A DNA stretch of 8,825 nucleotides from an uncultured Muribaculaceae bacterium (GTDB taxonomy: Bacteria > Bacteroidota > Bacteroidia > Bacteroidales > Muribaculaceae): the NCBI GenBank assembly GCA_910586175.1, contig CAJUIJ010000064.1, forward strand, positions 1 to 8,825. Reading direction: 5' to 3'. Position 1 is the stretch's first letter. Every line of letters starts with the position of its first letter. The position numbers and the translations under genes are program-made. The notes under the pieces were generated by a model. It saw only the letters and a list, made by a program, of their open reading frames with translations, had not been told where the DNA came from and searched no databases. Below, one piece after another: positions 1 through 6,237 of the stretch.

Positions 1-1
1 C

Positions 2-1321
2 CTCGAGGTGTATGATCCTGAAACGGGCGAGGTCTTCAACCCGGATGACTTCACTGACAAGTCCGGCAACCCAGTGGTGCTGAGCAAGGGCACCATAGCC
101 AACTACCTCAAGCAGCCCAAGACAAGGGCACTGCTGGCACAGGTCCATCAGACGCAATGGGATTTCAACAACTCGCAGCGTCCCTATCATCTGCGCCGGA
201 GTCCGAACTATGCCTTCAGCAAAATCTCGGCGGATGACCGTGACCTTCCACGCCCGATGCACGACGGGAGCTACGTGCACGCCTATTACGTGAGCGATGT
301 CGCAAGCGGTGCTGTGGTAGGGTATGCCTACAACCGCAAGAAGGACAAAGACCTGTTCCTTGACTGTATGCGCAACATGTTCCAGACCTTGGACCGCAAC
401 GGATGGTACATGCCGGCACAGATAGAGGTCGAGCACCATCTGGTAAACAAGTTCACCGACGGGCTCATGCAGGCCGGCGTGGTGTTCCCCCTTATCAGGT
501 GGTGTAACCCGGGCAACTCGAGGGAGAAGCGTCAGGAGCATGTCAACCGGGCGAAGAAGTACGGTGTGGAGAAACGCAGCCAGCAGAACATCGGCCGATG
601 GTATGCTGCCCTCGAAGCCAACCGTCCGAAAGTTGAGAAGGTGTATGACGAACTAAACAACACCTACAGGGTGCCGACCTACGGCTACGAGCAGCTGGTG
701 GCCGATGACATAGCCGCCATAAACGAATACAACTCCCAGATGCACCCCAACCAGAAGAAGTTCCCGGGCATGACCCGCTGGGATGTGCTTTGCCGGTGCC
801 AGAACCCGGATCTTGCACCGTGGGACAAGGCGGTGCTGTACCGGTTTATCGGTGAGCACACCGAAACGAGCGTCAAGCAGAACGCCTACCTGACGGTGCA
901 ATACAACCAGTACCGGCTGTCGAGTCCGGAGATCATCTCCAAGCTCGAGCCCCGTAACTATAAGGTTGACGCCTACTGGCTGCCCGATGCGGACGGCAAT
1001 ATCGGTGAGGTGTATGTCTACCAGAACGGGCGGCTTATCGACACCTGCCGGATGGTTGCCCGGTATAACGAGGCGACGGCCGAACAGACCGACGCTGACC
1101 GTGAGGCATACACGGAGCAGGCCAAGTATGTGGCGCAGTTCGACTCGATGGTGAGGAAAAATAAGATCCACCGGCTCGGGGTCACCCGGCAGGAGGTTGT
1201 CACTGCCATCAGGGAGGCAGAGGCGGTACCGGTTGAGATTACAGTCCCGGAAGCGGACACGGACTATTCGGAATACATGAATGTGGCGGGTGTGCAGGCT
1301 GACGCGGTAAACAGGATTTGA
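2..1321 (+). CDS. Mu-type DDE transposase (MuA-like), 5' end outside window
   Basis: This is the C-terminal 439 residues of a MuA-like transposase, the enzyme that cuts phage ends and joins them to target DNA during integration and replicative transposition. The frame is open to the left edge, so the N-terminal end-binding domains are missing from view. The RNase H-like core begins at SADDRDLP (Asp codons at 233-238). It continues through the strand YYVSDVASGAVVGYAY, then IEVEHHLVNKF (Glu codon 431-433) and SREKRQEHVNRAKKYG (Glu codon 536-538). A MuA-type C-terminal beta-barrel region follows (about NAYLTVQYNQYRL to RMVARYNE). The place where the second catalytic Asp is expected has Glu. The next gene is MuB-like, 22 bases downstream, as in phage Mu. 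Family assignment is firm; the exact catalytic residues are my reading of motifs, not an alignment. Confidence 0.93.
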   Translation, partial: LEVYDPETGEVFNPDDFTDKSGNPVVLSKGTIANYLKQPKTRALLAQVHQTQWDFNNSQRPYHLRRSPNYAFSKISADDRDLPRPMHDGSYVHAYYVSDVASGAVVGYAYNRKKDKDLFLDCMRNMFQTLDRNGWYMPAQIEVEHHLVNKFTDGLMQAGVVFPLIRWCNPGNSREKRQEHVNRAKKYGVEKRSQQNIGRWYAALEANRPKVEKVYDELNNTYRVPTYGYEQLVADDIAAINEYNSQMHPNQKKFPGMTRWDVLCRCQNPDLAPWDKAVLYRFIGEHTETSVKQNAYLTVQYNQYRLSSPEIISKLEPRNYKVDAYWLPDADGNIGEVYVYQNGRLIDTCRMVARYNEATAEQTDADREAYTEQAKYVAQFDSMVRKNKIHRLGVTRQEVVTAIREAEAVPVEITVPEADTDYSEYMNVAGVQADAVNRI

Positions 1322-1343
1322 ACAATATTAAAACAGCATTGAA

Positions 1344-2225
1344 ATGGAGATAACAAACGAAATCAAGAAACGGATATCCGGAGCCATAGCAGCTGACCGT
1401 GAGAACTATCCGAGCGACAACCGCCATGCCACGGCATTGGGGATTGCGCCAAGTGTTTATAACGCCATAAAGAAGGGCAATTATGACCGTCAGGTGAGCG
1501 ATGCCAACTGGATAGGCATTGCCCGGCGCTTAGGGGTCCAGCTCCGTACAGAGATGGAATGGACGGCGGCCATGACACCGACATACGCCTTCATCAGCAA
1601 GCAGCTCGAGGTGTGCCAGCAGAGCGGGCTCAGCGCCATTATGTGCGACATGCCCAATATCGGCAAGACGTTCACGGCAAGGGCGTATGTGAAGCAGCAC
1701 CGCCATGCGGTTTATATAGACTGCTCGCAGGTCAAGACCAAACTCAAGCTCATACGCCAGATTGCAAAAGAGTTCGGTGTCGGCTCCTACGGCCGTTACA
1801 GTGACGTTTACGAGGATCTTGTGGCCTACCTGCGCACCATCGACACCCCTCTGGTAATCCTTGACGAGGCGGGCGACCTCCAGTACGAGGCTTTCCTTGA
1901 GCTGAAAGCCTTATGGAACGCCACCGAACGCTGCTGCGGGTGGTACATGATGGGTGCCGACGGGCTGCAGGAGAAGATAACCCGTGCCATAGAAGGCAAG
2001 AAGGTGGGCTATACCGAGATGTTCAGCCGGTATGGGGACACATACAGCAAGGTCACTCCTGACGACGCGAAAGAGCGCGAGAAGTTCATGAAGGCTCAGG
2101 CTGCCATCGTCGCCAATGTGAACGCTCCGTCGGATGCGGATATAAACCGCATAGTGAACGCCTCCAAAGGCGGCCTTCGCCGGGTATATACCGAAATAGA
2201 AAAAATGAGGAGGGCAGGGGTATGA
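1344..2225 (+). CDS. MuB-like AAA+ ATPase, target DNA activator of transposition
   Basis: This 293-residue protein is placed and built like MuB, the ATP-dependent DNA-binding protein that selects target DNA, delivers it to the transposase and gives target immunity. Residues about 25-70 look like a helix-turn-helix domain (HATALGIAPSVYNAIKKG), matching the DNA-binding N-terminus of MuB. The Walker A loop is at 102-109 (DMPNIGKT), where Asp replaces the usual first Gly. The Walker B strand is at 170-176 (LVILDEA), and YMMGADGL at 201-208 is a probable sensor 1 strand. FSRYGD near 228 could hold an arginine finger. Length is close to Mu MuB (about 310 residues). The start at ATG 1344 is the first in frame. 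The stop overlaps the next start as ATGA. TniB-type ATPases are related, but the MuA neighbour favours MuB. Confidence 0.9.
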   Translation: MEITNEIKKRISGAIAADRENYPSDNRHATALGIAPSVYNAIKKGNYDRQVSDANWIGIARRLGVQLRTEMEWTAAMTPTYAFISKQLEVCQQSGLSAIMCDMPNIGKTFTARAYVKQHRHAVYIDCSQVKTKLKLIRQIAKEFGVGSYGRYSDVYEDLVAYLRTIDTPLVILDEAGDLQYEAFLELKALWNATERCCGWYMMGADGLQEKITRAIEGKKVGYTEMFSRYGDTYSKVTPDDAKEREKFMKAQAAIVANVNAPSDADINRIVNASKGGLRRVYTEIEKMRRAGV

Positions 2226-2488
2226 TGACGGTAATAGAGAAGCAATATATGGATGCGGTGATTGCCATGAACCGGCGATTACAGAGTAGTCAGCCTGACT
2301 GGGAACAGCGCAGGTATGAGATTGCCAAGGACGCGATGTGTGCCATATTAGGCAATCCCGCGATAGTTGATAAAGTGACGGAGGAGGGGGAACCGGCATG
2401 GGGCGCCCCGGTTGCCATCGCTAAAACCGCGGTGACTCTTGCCGGTCTGCTTGTCGAGGAACTTAAAAAACAAAAGAGCGATGACTAA
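2222..2488 (+). CDS. small unknown early phage protein (88 aa)
   Basis: I recognise no named domain. The protein is mostly helical in appearance. A polar N-terminal half contains QPDWEQRRYEIAKDAM. A Gly/Pro loop follows (LGNPAIVDKV). An alanine-rich helix near the C-terminus (VAIAKTAVTLAGLLVEELKK, about 65-84) is amphipathic rather than a clear membrane span. ATG 2222 overlaps the MuB stop codon in an ATGA arrangement, which suggests translational coupling. A second ATG at 2225 is equally possible as a start. The position in the transposition operon suggests a role in replication, transposition or host takeover, but that is inference only. Confidence 0.75.
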   Translation: MMTVIEKQYMDAVIAMNRRLQSSQPDWEQRRYEIAKDAMCAILGNPAIVDKVTEEGEPAWGAPVAIAKTAVTLAGLLVEELKKQKSDD

Positions 2489-2738
2489 GATAACACTTGA
2501 GGATCGGGGACAGGATTTCCTTTGGCTCGTGGTAGACAGCGCGTGCCGTGTAATTGATGCCGGGCCGTATCAAGGCCATATATGGTGTGGGGCTTATATC
2601 CCGTTGCCGGAGGTGAGGGTGGGAGAGCGGTGCCCGATCCATCACCCGCCGCATATAAACTTCGGCTATCTGAAATACCGGGTGGAGAAAATAGACAAAG
2701 AGTGCAAAGAGGAAAAACTAATAGAAGATGAAACTTAA
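2481..2738 (+). CDS. small unknown early phage protein (85 aa)
   Basis: A compact, probably beta-rich protein of unknown function. It begins MTKITLEDRGQDFLWLVVD and contains VIDAGPYQGHIWCGAYIPL, a Cys/His segment (RCPIHHPPHINFGYL, about 53-67) and a charged tail. The CPIHHPPH segment could bind a metal, but there are too few ligands to claim a zinc finger. The frame is open further upstream to 2439; ATG 2481 is preferred because the longer start would sit deep inside the previous gene. With this start the overlap with the preceding stop is 8 bases. To my memory, similar short proteins occur in the early regions of Bacteroidales Mu-like prophages, but I cannot name a family. Confidence 0.72.
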   Translation: MTKITLEDRGQDFLWLVVDSACRVIDAGPYQGHIWCGAYIPLPEVRVGERCPIHHPPHINFGYLKYRVEKIDKECKEEKLIEDET

Positions 2739-3390
2739 AAGAGCATACAGCCCGGGTGAGATCCTGAGCATGAAAATCCCGAGCTACGAATTCACCGGGC
2801 AGTGGCAGGCGGCCATCGGCAACCCTGCAAAGAGCGGCACGTGGATAATATGGGGAGCCAGCGGGAATGGCAAGACCTCGTTCGTGATGCAGCTTGCCAA
2901 ATATCTCTGCGGCTTCGGCAAGGTTATCTATGACAGTCTGGAGGAGGGAACGAGCCTGTCATTCCAGAAGTCCCTCAAGCGTCACGGCATGGAAGATACG
3001 CGCAAGCGCCTCATGGTTCTTGACCGGGAGCCGATGGACCAGCTCAGCGAGCGCCTGAGCCGTAAGAAGAGCGCGCCGATCGTGATAATAGACTCCTTCC
3101 AGTACAGCGGCCTGAGCTATCAGGCATACTGCGAGATGAAGGAACGCCATTCCAACAAGCTTCTCATATTCATCAGCCATGCCGAAGGAATGAAACCCGA
3201 GGGTCGCCCGGCTAAGAAAGTTGAATATGACGCGGATGTGAAAATATTTGTCAGCTGCTTCAAGGCCATGTGCAAAAGCCGTTTTCTGGATCACCCGGGC
3301 GAACCGATCACCGTATGGGAGGAGGGAGCCGCAAAAGCATTACTCGATGAAGGACAGAAGAGTGATGAGGAGCAAGAACCTCCTTTATAA
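2728..3390 (+). CDS. P-loop ATPase, RecA/KaiC-like (AAA_24-type)
   Basis: A 220-residue nucleotide-binding protein. The Walker A loop GASGNGKT is at 43-50, following strand TWIIWG. The strand-plus-acid segment VIYDSLEEG at 66-74 resembles the second motif of KaiC/DnaB-like RecA folds. The Walker B strand IVIIDSFQ is at 118-125 and a sensor-like FISHAEG at 148-154. The N-terminal 40 residues and the Asp/Glu-rich last 15 residues lie outside the core. The family is best described as phage nucleotide-binding ATPase; such proteins often act in recombination or replication, for example as single-strand DNA annealing helpers or helicase loaders. The specific role here is not shown. ATG 2728 overlaps the preceding gene by 11 bases, consistent with coupled translation. 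Confidence 0.85.
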   Translation: MKLKRAYSPGEILSMKIPSYEFTGQWQAAIGNPAKSGTWIIWGASGNGKTSFVMQLAKYLCGFGKVIYDSLEEGTSLSFQKSLKRHGMEDTRKRLMVLDREPMDQLSERLSRKKSAPIVIIDSFQYSGLSYQAYCEMKERHSNKLLIFISHAEGMKPEGRPAKKVEYDADVKIFVSCFKAMCKSRFLDHPGEPITVWEEGAAKALLDEGQKSDEEQEPPL

Positions 3391-3529
3391 ACTTCGCAAG
3401 AAGGGTATCAGGTGTGACACCAGATTCCGGTGCATCGAATACCCCTACGGCAAAGATCCGAGGCGGGTTCCTCAAATACGGCGTCTGATGCAAGAGTATA
3501 ATTTTAACATTCAATTCGTGATAACATGA
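3365..3529 (+). CDS. small basic unknown protein (54 aa)
   Basis: A short, strongly basic protein starting MRSKNLLYKLRKKGIRCDTR, followed by CIEYPYGKDPRRVPQIRRLMQEYNFNIQFVIT. The layout suggests a small alpha/beta fold with a basic face, compatible with nucleic acid binding, but there is no recognised motif. ATG 3365 lies inside the end of the ATPase gene (26-base overlap) in another frame. An in-frame ATG at 3347 would add six residues. The stop overlaps the next start (ATGA). Overlap at both ends and sensible protein-like sequence after 3390 support it being real despite its size. Confidence 0.7.
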   Translation: MRSKNLLYKLRKKGIRCDTRFRCIEYPYGKDPRRVPQIRRLMQEYNFNIQFVIT

Positions 3530-3759
3530 GCAAGAAAAAGACCATTATCAATCTGACTCCTCCCGGACGCATACACAAGGAGGGATTTGTCAGCGAAGGG
3601 CATGTGTGCGGCTATTGCCACGGCAAAGGGTGGTTTCACGGTGATCTGCATACAGATGAGACCGTGCCGTGCCCCGACTGCGGCGGTAGCGGTGAAGTAA
3701 TGGCAATAGTGAGTATCGATTGGAAACCATCTAATAAAGTAAAAAATGAAGAAAAGTGA
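3526..3759 (+). CDS. DnaJ-type zinc-finger protein (77 aa)
   Basis: Two CxxCxGxG repeats are visible: CGYCHGKG at residues 28-35 and CPDCGGSG at 49-56. Together they supply the four cysteines for one zinc ion, as in half of the DnaJ cysteine-rich domain. There is no J domain, so this is not a co-chaperone of the usual kind. Stand-alone small proteins of this type are known from phages and plasmids and probably act as protein- or nucleic-acid-binding adaptors. The N-terminus (MSKKKTIINLTPPGR) and C-terminus are basic and flexible. ATG 3526 overlaps the preceding stop as ATGA, and the gene's end overlaps the next start by 14 bases. Zinc binding is a solid inference; the partner is unknown. Confidence 0.8.
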   Translation: MSKKKTIINLTPPGRIHKEGFVSEGHVCGYCHGKGWFHGDLHTDETVPCPDCGGSGEVMAIVSIDWKPSNKVKNEEK

Positions 3760-4105
3760 TTTTATCATGCTATACCCTGATGTAGCGGAACAGGAAGTTG
3801 AGTTCAAGTATGTAATGCCTCGCAAGGAGGTTGAGGGCACGTTGCTCGCCATGTGCCGTTCTTTGGGAACGGGCTTGCTTGCCTATCAAAGTGCCGGCAA
3901 GCAGGCCATAGCATTCACGAGTGTGAAATTCCATCAGTTCAAGGAACGGATGGTGAAAGGTGCGGCCATGGTCGATCTGAACGGAAATAGGCATGAGGTT
4001 GTCAGCGACAGCCCGTTTATGTGCGGTGGAGAATTCTGTGTGCGTACCTTGCACGACGGGAAGGAAGTTGTTTGTCCATGTACATTTTTTAATCCCTCTA
4101 AATGA
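3746..4105 (+). CDS. unknown early phage protein with C-terminal cysteine cluster (119 aa)
   Basis: No recognised family. The N-terminal two thirds looks alpha/beta (MKKSDFIMLYPDVAEQEVEF onward). The last 30 residues hold four cysteines: Cys93 and Cys98 in FMCGGEFCVR, and Cys110 and Cys112 in VVCPCTFF. These could form a metal site, although the spacing fits no standard finger I know. ATG 3746 lies within the end of the zinc-finger gene, giving a 14-base overlap and probable translational coupling. The next gene starts directly after its stop codon with no spacer. Confidence 0.72.
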   Translation: MKKSDFIMLYPDVAEQEVEFKYVMPRKEVEGTLLAMCRSLGTGLLAYQSAGKQAIAFTSVKFHQFKERMVKGAAMVDLNGNRHEVVSDSPFMCGGEFCVRTLHDGKEVVCPCTFFNPSK

Positions 4106-4348
4106 ATGGGCGTACCGGATCAACACAACAATCTCCGTGAGATACTGCGTAAGAAGCGCAGCTCCGTTCTCCACCAGATGCAACTGCTCGATGTTGACAC
4201 GGCAGACTGGAGCAAAGTCGATGCCCTGTGTATGGACAGCCGGATAGCCGGTAAACGGTTCTGCCGGCTTGACTGTGACGAACTGGACGCGCTGCTCAAG
4301 AAGCTGCGCGCCATAAGGCGAAAACAAACAACCCTAAAAAATAAGTGA
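4106..4348 (+). CDS. small helical unknown protein (80 aa)
   Basis: A charged, helical protein. The recognisable stretch is SKVDALCMDSRIAGKRF (about 36-52) followed by LDCDELDALLKKLRAIRRKQ, which reads as a short helical bundle with an exposed basic C-terminus. The pattern of an AGK turn followed by a leucine-rich helix is loosely reminiscent of the small gp16-like (DUF1018) proteins of Mu-like phages, but I would not assign it to that family. ATG 4106 immediately follows the previous stop codon. Function is unknown; the early-operon position suggests a regulatory or replication accessory role. Confidence 0.7.
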   Translation: MGVPDQHNNLREILRKKRSSVLHQMQLLDVDTADWSKVDALCMDSRIAGKRFCRLDCDELDALLKKLRAIRRKQTTLKNK

Positions 4349-4349
4349 C

Positions 4350-4535
4350 ATGAGAAAGGAAACCAGAGAAGCCATCGGCAGCCTGAAAACCCAAATGCTC
4401 GAGGCAGCCGCCACCCTCACGAGCGAGGAGCGCGAGGAATTCTACAACGAGGTCAACGAATGGACTTATGAGCAGTATGAAGACGCTTTGCTCTGTCAGG
4501 AGGCGGAGATGCAAAGTTATGACGAGGAGGACTGA
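4350..4535 (+). CDS. small acidic helical protein (61 aa)
   Basis: A short acidic protein, nearly all predicted helix, with MRKETREAIGSLKTQMLEAA at the start and a very acidic end (QSYDEED). It has no recognised domain. The gene follows the preceding stop by one base. Shortly after its stop comes the next gene, whose start is preceded by a GAGGAGGACTGAGG purine-rich stretch. Function unknown. Confidence 0.65.
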   Translation: MRKETREAIGSLKTQMLEAAATLTSEEREEFYNEVNEWTYEQYEDALLCQEAEMQSYDEED

Positions 4536-4538
4536 GGT

Positions 4539-4736
4539 ATGGACCGGCAGAGCCAGAACAAAGTAATCGATGCCGGATTTACCATTATCCGCAAAGATGA
4601 CTACCCGTCCCCGCGTATAAAAGCCCGGTACACCTCCGACTCGGATTTCCGGACTTATGAAAAATATGAGAGCAAGGCCGAACGTGACAGGTCGTTCAAA
4701 CGCCTGTTGAAGGATAAGAATGTAATCAGTGACTAA
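4539..4736 (+). CDS. small basic unknown protein (65 aa)
   Basis: A short basic protein of unknown function. It starts MDRQSQNKVIDAGFTIIRKD, continues with a beta-like segment (PRIKARYTSDSDFRTYEKY), and ends with a basic helix (KAERDRSFKRLLKDKNVI). The start at ATG 4539 lies three bases after the previous stop, behind a purine-rich GAGGAGG-containing segment at about 4523-4535. It fits the chain of tightly packed small early genes. An 18-base spacer separates it from the DUF3164 gene. Confidence 0.68.
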   Translation: MDRQSQNKVIDAGFTIIRKDDYPSPRIKARYTSDSDFRTYEKYESKAERDRSFKRLLKDKNVISD

Positions 4737-4754
4737 CCAGTTAAAATAAACAAA

Positions 4755-5411
4755 ATGACAGAAAACATCAAAGAAACCCTAAAAGGTATGTCAGCGGCCG
4801 ACCGCAAGGCGCTGCTTGAGGAACTCAGAGCCGAGGAACGGCAGGCCACCCGTGACCGCCGCGAGGCATACGAGTCCATACGCGCACAGTTCATGCACGA
4901 GGTAAAGGGCCATCTACTGCCTCTGGTGGAGAATGTCCGTGAGTTCCGCGACTGGATCGAGCGGGAGGCCGAGGGATTCTACGCCATCATGCGTGAGTAC
5001 GGACAGTTGCGCAAGGAGGACCAGTCGAGTTTCACCATCGTTGACGGTGACATGAAGATCGAGGTGCGCAGCAACAAGGTCAAGACCTTTGACGAACGTG
5101 CCGACATGGCGGCCGAGCGTCTTATGGAATACCTGAAGGCATACGTGGCCGGAAGCGAGAAGGGGTATGACGATCCCATGTACCAGTTGGCGATGACCCT
5201 GCTCGAGCGCAACCGTCAGGGTGACCTCGACTACAAGAACATCAGCAAGCTTTATGAGATGGAGGACCGTTTCGACGAGGAATACAAATCCATTATGAGC
5301 CTTTTCCGCGAGAGCCATACGGTCACCAAGACCGCCACGAACTTCTACTTCTCGCAGCGTGACAAGAACGGCGTATGGCGGCGGATAGAGCCGAGCTTCT
5401 GCCGGCTGTAG
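4755..5411 (+). CDS. DUF3164 family protein (Mu-like phage early protein)
   Basis: A 218-residue protein matching the DUF3164 family, found in the early regions of many Mu-like phages and prophages. Its function is not established, and the annotation sulfate transporter sometimes given to relatives is not supported by anything here, since there are no membrane spans. An N-terminal charged coiled-coil-like helix (about 5-50) leads into the family core (EFRDWIEREAEGFYAIMREY and the strand SFTIVDGDMKIEVR, about 55-105). Helices follow, then a C-terminal beta hairpin (NFYFSQRDKNGVWRRIEPSF). ATG 4755 is preceded by an A-rich leader (aaaataaacaaa), typical of Bacteroidota starts. It is the last gene before the intrinsic terminator. 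Confidence 0.85.
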   Translation: MTENIKETLKGMSAADRKALLEELRAEERQATRDRREAYESIRAQFMHEVKGHLLPLVENVREFRDWIEREAEGFYAIMREYGQLRKEDQSSFTIVDGDMKIEVRSNKVKTFDERADMAAERLMEYLKAYVAGSEKGYDDPMYQLAMTLLERNRQGDLDYKNISKLYEMEDRFDEEYKSIMSLFRESHTVTKTATNFYFSQRDKNGVWRRIEPSFCRL

Positions 5412-5437
5412 TGTAATATTGGCAACCCCTTAACCAT

Positions 5438-5472
5438 AAAGCACCGTAGATTAAATGTTTACGGTGCTTTTT
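5438..5472 (+). terminator. intrinsic terminator of the early operon
   Basis: A perfect 11-base inverted repeat, AAAGCACCGTA (5438-5448) and TACGGTGCTTT (5460-5470), encloses an 11-base loop and ends in a T run (5468-5472). It lies 26 bases after the DUF3164 stop codon. On the other strand the stem is followed only by TTTATGG, so it would be a weaker stop for late transcripts coming from the right. Confidence 0.9.
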
Positions 5473-5504
5473 GGCTCTAAATAGCGTCAAATTCACTATT
5501 TTTG
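5470..5504 (+). promoter_or_regulatory. Bacteroidota-type promoter for the 89-residue gene
   Basis: The -7 element TATTTTTG (5497-5504) fits the Bacteroidota consensus TAnnTTTG. The nearest -33-like TTTG (5470-5473) is formed by the tail of the terminator. Its 23-base spacing is slightly longer than the usual 19-21, so the -33 is weak or the promoter needs an activator. Transcription would start near 5510, about 10 bases before the ATG at 5520, giving an almost leaderless message. Confidence 0.6.
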
Positions 5505-5519
5505 CATTATAATTATCAC

Positions 5520-5789
5520 ATGGCAAAGGGACGGGATAAAGAACTGATAAAGCTCCGTGACGAGGCCTTGTGCCGTCGTTACTATTACTGGACCGAGAGG
5601 CAGCGGCTGCGCTTTGATGACGCACTGAAAATCCTCTCGGAACGTGAGTTCTTTATCTCCGAGGAGCGTATAATGGCTATAATCCGGCGCATGATCCGAA
5701 CCGGGAACGCTGAAAATATACCACCGCTCCCCAAGGTCAAGAAACCGCGTCTTACCAACGACCAGTTATCATTGTTTCCCGAGTTATAG
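5520..5789 (+). CDS. conserved-looking small protein, possible regulator (89 aa)
   Basis: A basic, helical protein: MAKGRDKELIKLRDEALCRR, then YYYWTERQRLRFDDALKILS, FFISEERIMAIIRRM and a C-terminal tail with PKVKKPRLTNDQLSLFPEL. The middle and IMAIIRRMIR segments could form a helix-turn-helix. A role comparable to Mor/C, the regulators that link early and late transcription in Mu, is attractive from its location between the early and late blocks, but there is no clear Mor signature. I would only call it a candidate DNA-binding protein. Start choice: the frame is open to a TTG at 5502, but that codon overlaps the promoter -7 element, so ATG 5520 is used. The gene has its own promoter and ends tail-to-tail with the late operon, overlapping its last gene by 6 bases. 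Confidence 0.78.
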   Translation: MAKGRDKELIKLRDEALCRRYYYWTERQRLRFDDALKILSEREFFISEERIMAIIRRMIRTGNAENIPPLPKVKKPRLTNDQLSLFPEL

Positions 5790-6233
5790 GGACTGCCCCG
5801 AATTGTCGTTGATGGTGAATGCGTATGTCGTCTCGAACACCTTGACATATCCCGGCAGGGCATAATCCCGGCTCTTGACACGTACAAGGGGAGTGGCGCA
5901 CCGGGCACTCTTGAACCGTTGCAGCGTCTTGTATAGTTTCAGGTCCATTTGCCGTCTATCCTTAATCTTGTCATAAGTTCCGGACTCAAAGGAAGTGTCA
6001 TCATAGCAGTCCACCGCAAGGCGTACCGTGATGAGCGCGGCTCCCTTCTGGTTGCCGAGTCCCTGATCGCGCCAGTCCGCATCGATATTGCCAATCAGTA
6101 CGCACGGGAATGTGACGGGGTATCGGTCCTCCTCCGCAGACATTTCGAGCTGGCCGTAGTCCTCGTCGATGAGGGACAGTTCCGGCATGCCTCCGGCGAT
6201 GCGCTCCATAATGTTGGTAAAAATTTCTTCCAT
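5784..6233 (-). CDS. putative phage tail-terminator/neck-like protein (149 aa)
   Basis: A 149-residue virion-type protein, last gene visible in the late operon. Its layout resembles tail terminator or head-tail joining proteins of long-tailed phages (including the Mu gp37/DUF1834 type). An N-terminal helix (MEEIFTNIMERI) is followed by FPCVLIGNIDADW (about 41-53), a strand with basic and polar residues (AALITVRLAVDCYDD, 65-79), a helix (DLKLYKTLQRF, 96-106) and two closing strands (DYALPGYVKVFETTYAFTI). Such proteins cap the tail tube at the head end. This is a fold-level guess without a signature motif. ATG 6233 lies 4 bases after the gpG-like stop. Its stop overlaps that of the convergent 89-residue gene. 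Confidence 0.72.
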   Translation of the reverse strand: MEEIFTNIMERIAGGMPELSLIDEDYGQLEMSAEEDRYPVTFPCVLIGNIDADWRDQGLGNQKGAALITVRLAVDCYDDTSFESGTYDKIKDRRQMDLKLYKTLQRFKSARCATPLVRVKSRDYALPGYVKVFETTYAFTINDNSGQSL

Positions 6234-6237
6234 GATT

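Noticed and set aside
653..1171. 172-codon open frame on the - strand opposite the transposase
   Set aside because: It lies wholly opposite a clear transposase domain; the translation has no domain-like pattern and arises from GC-rich codon bias.
3770..4327. 185-codon open frame on the - strand opposite two small early genes
   Set aside because: The + strand genes here have tight junctions and fit the operon. The - strand frame has no promoter, no neighbours in its direction and no recognisable protein features.
4511..4518. TAACTTTG on the - strand, a -7-like match
   Set aside because: It lies inside a + strand coding gene with no - strand gene downstream; a chance match to a short motif.
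4914..5318. 134-codon open frame on the - strand opposite DUF3164
   Set aside because: Fully contained in a recognisable DUF3164 gene; its hydrophobic look is the usual reverse complement of charged codons.
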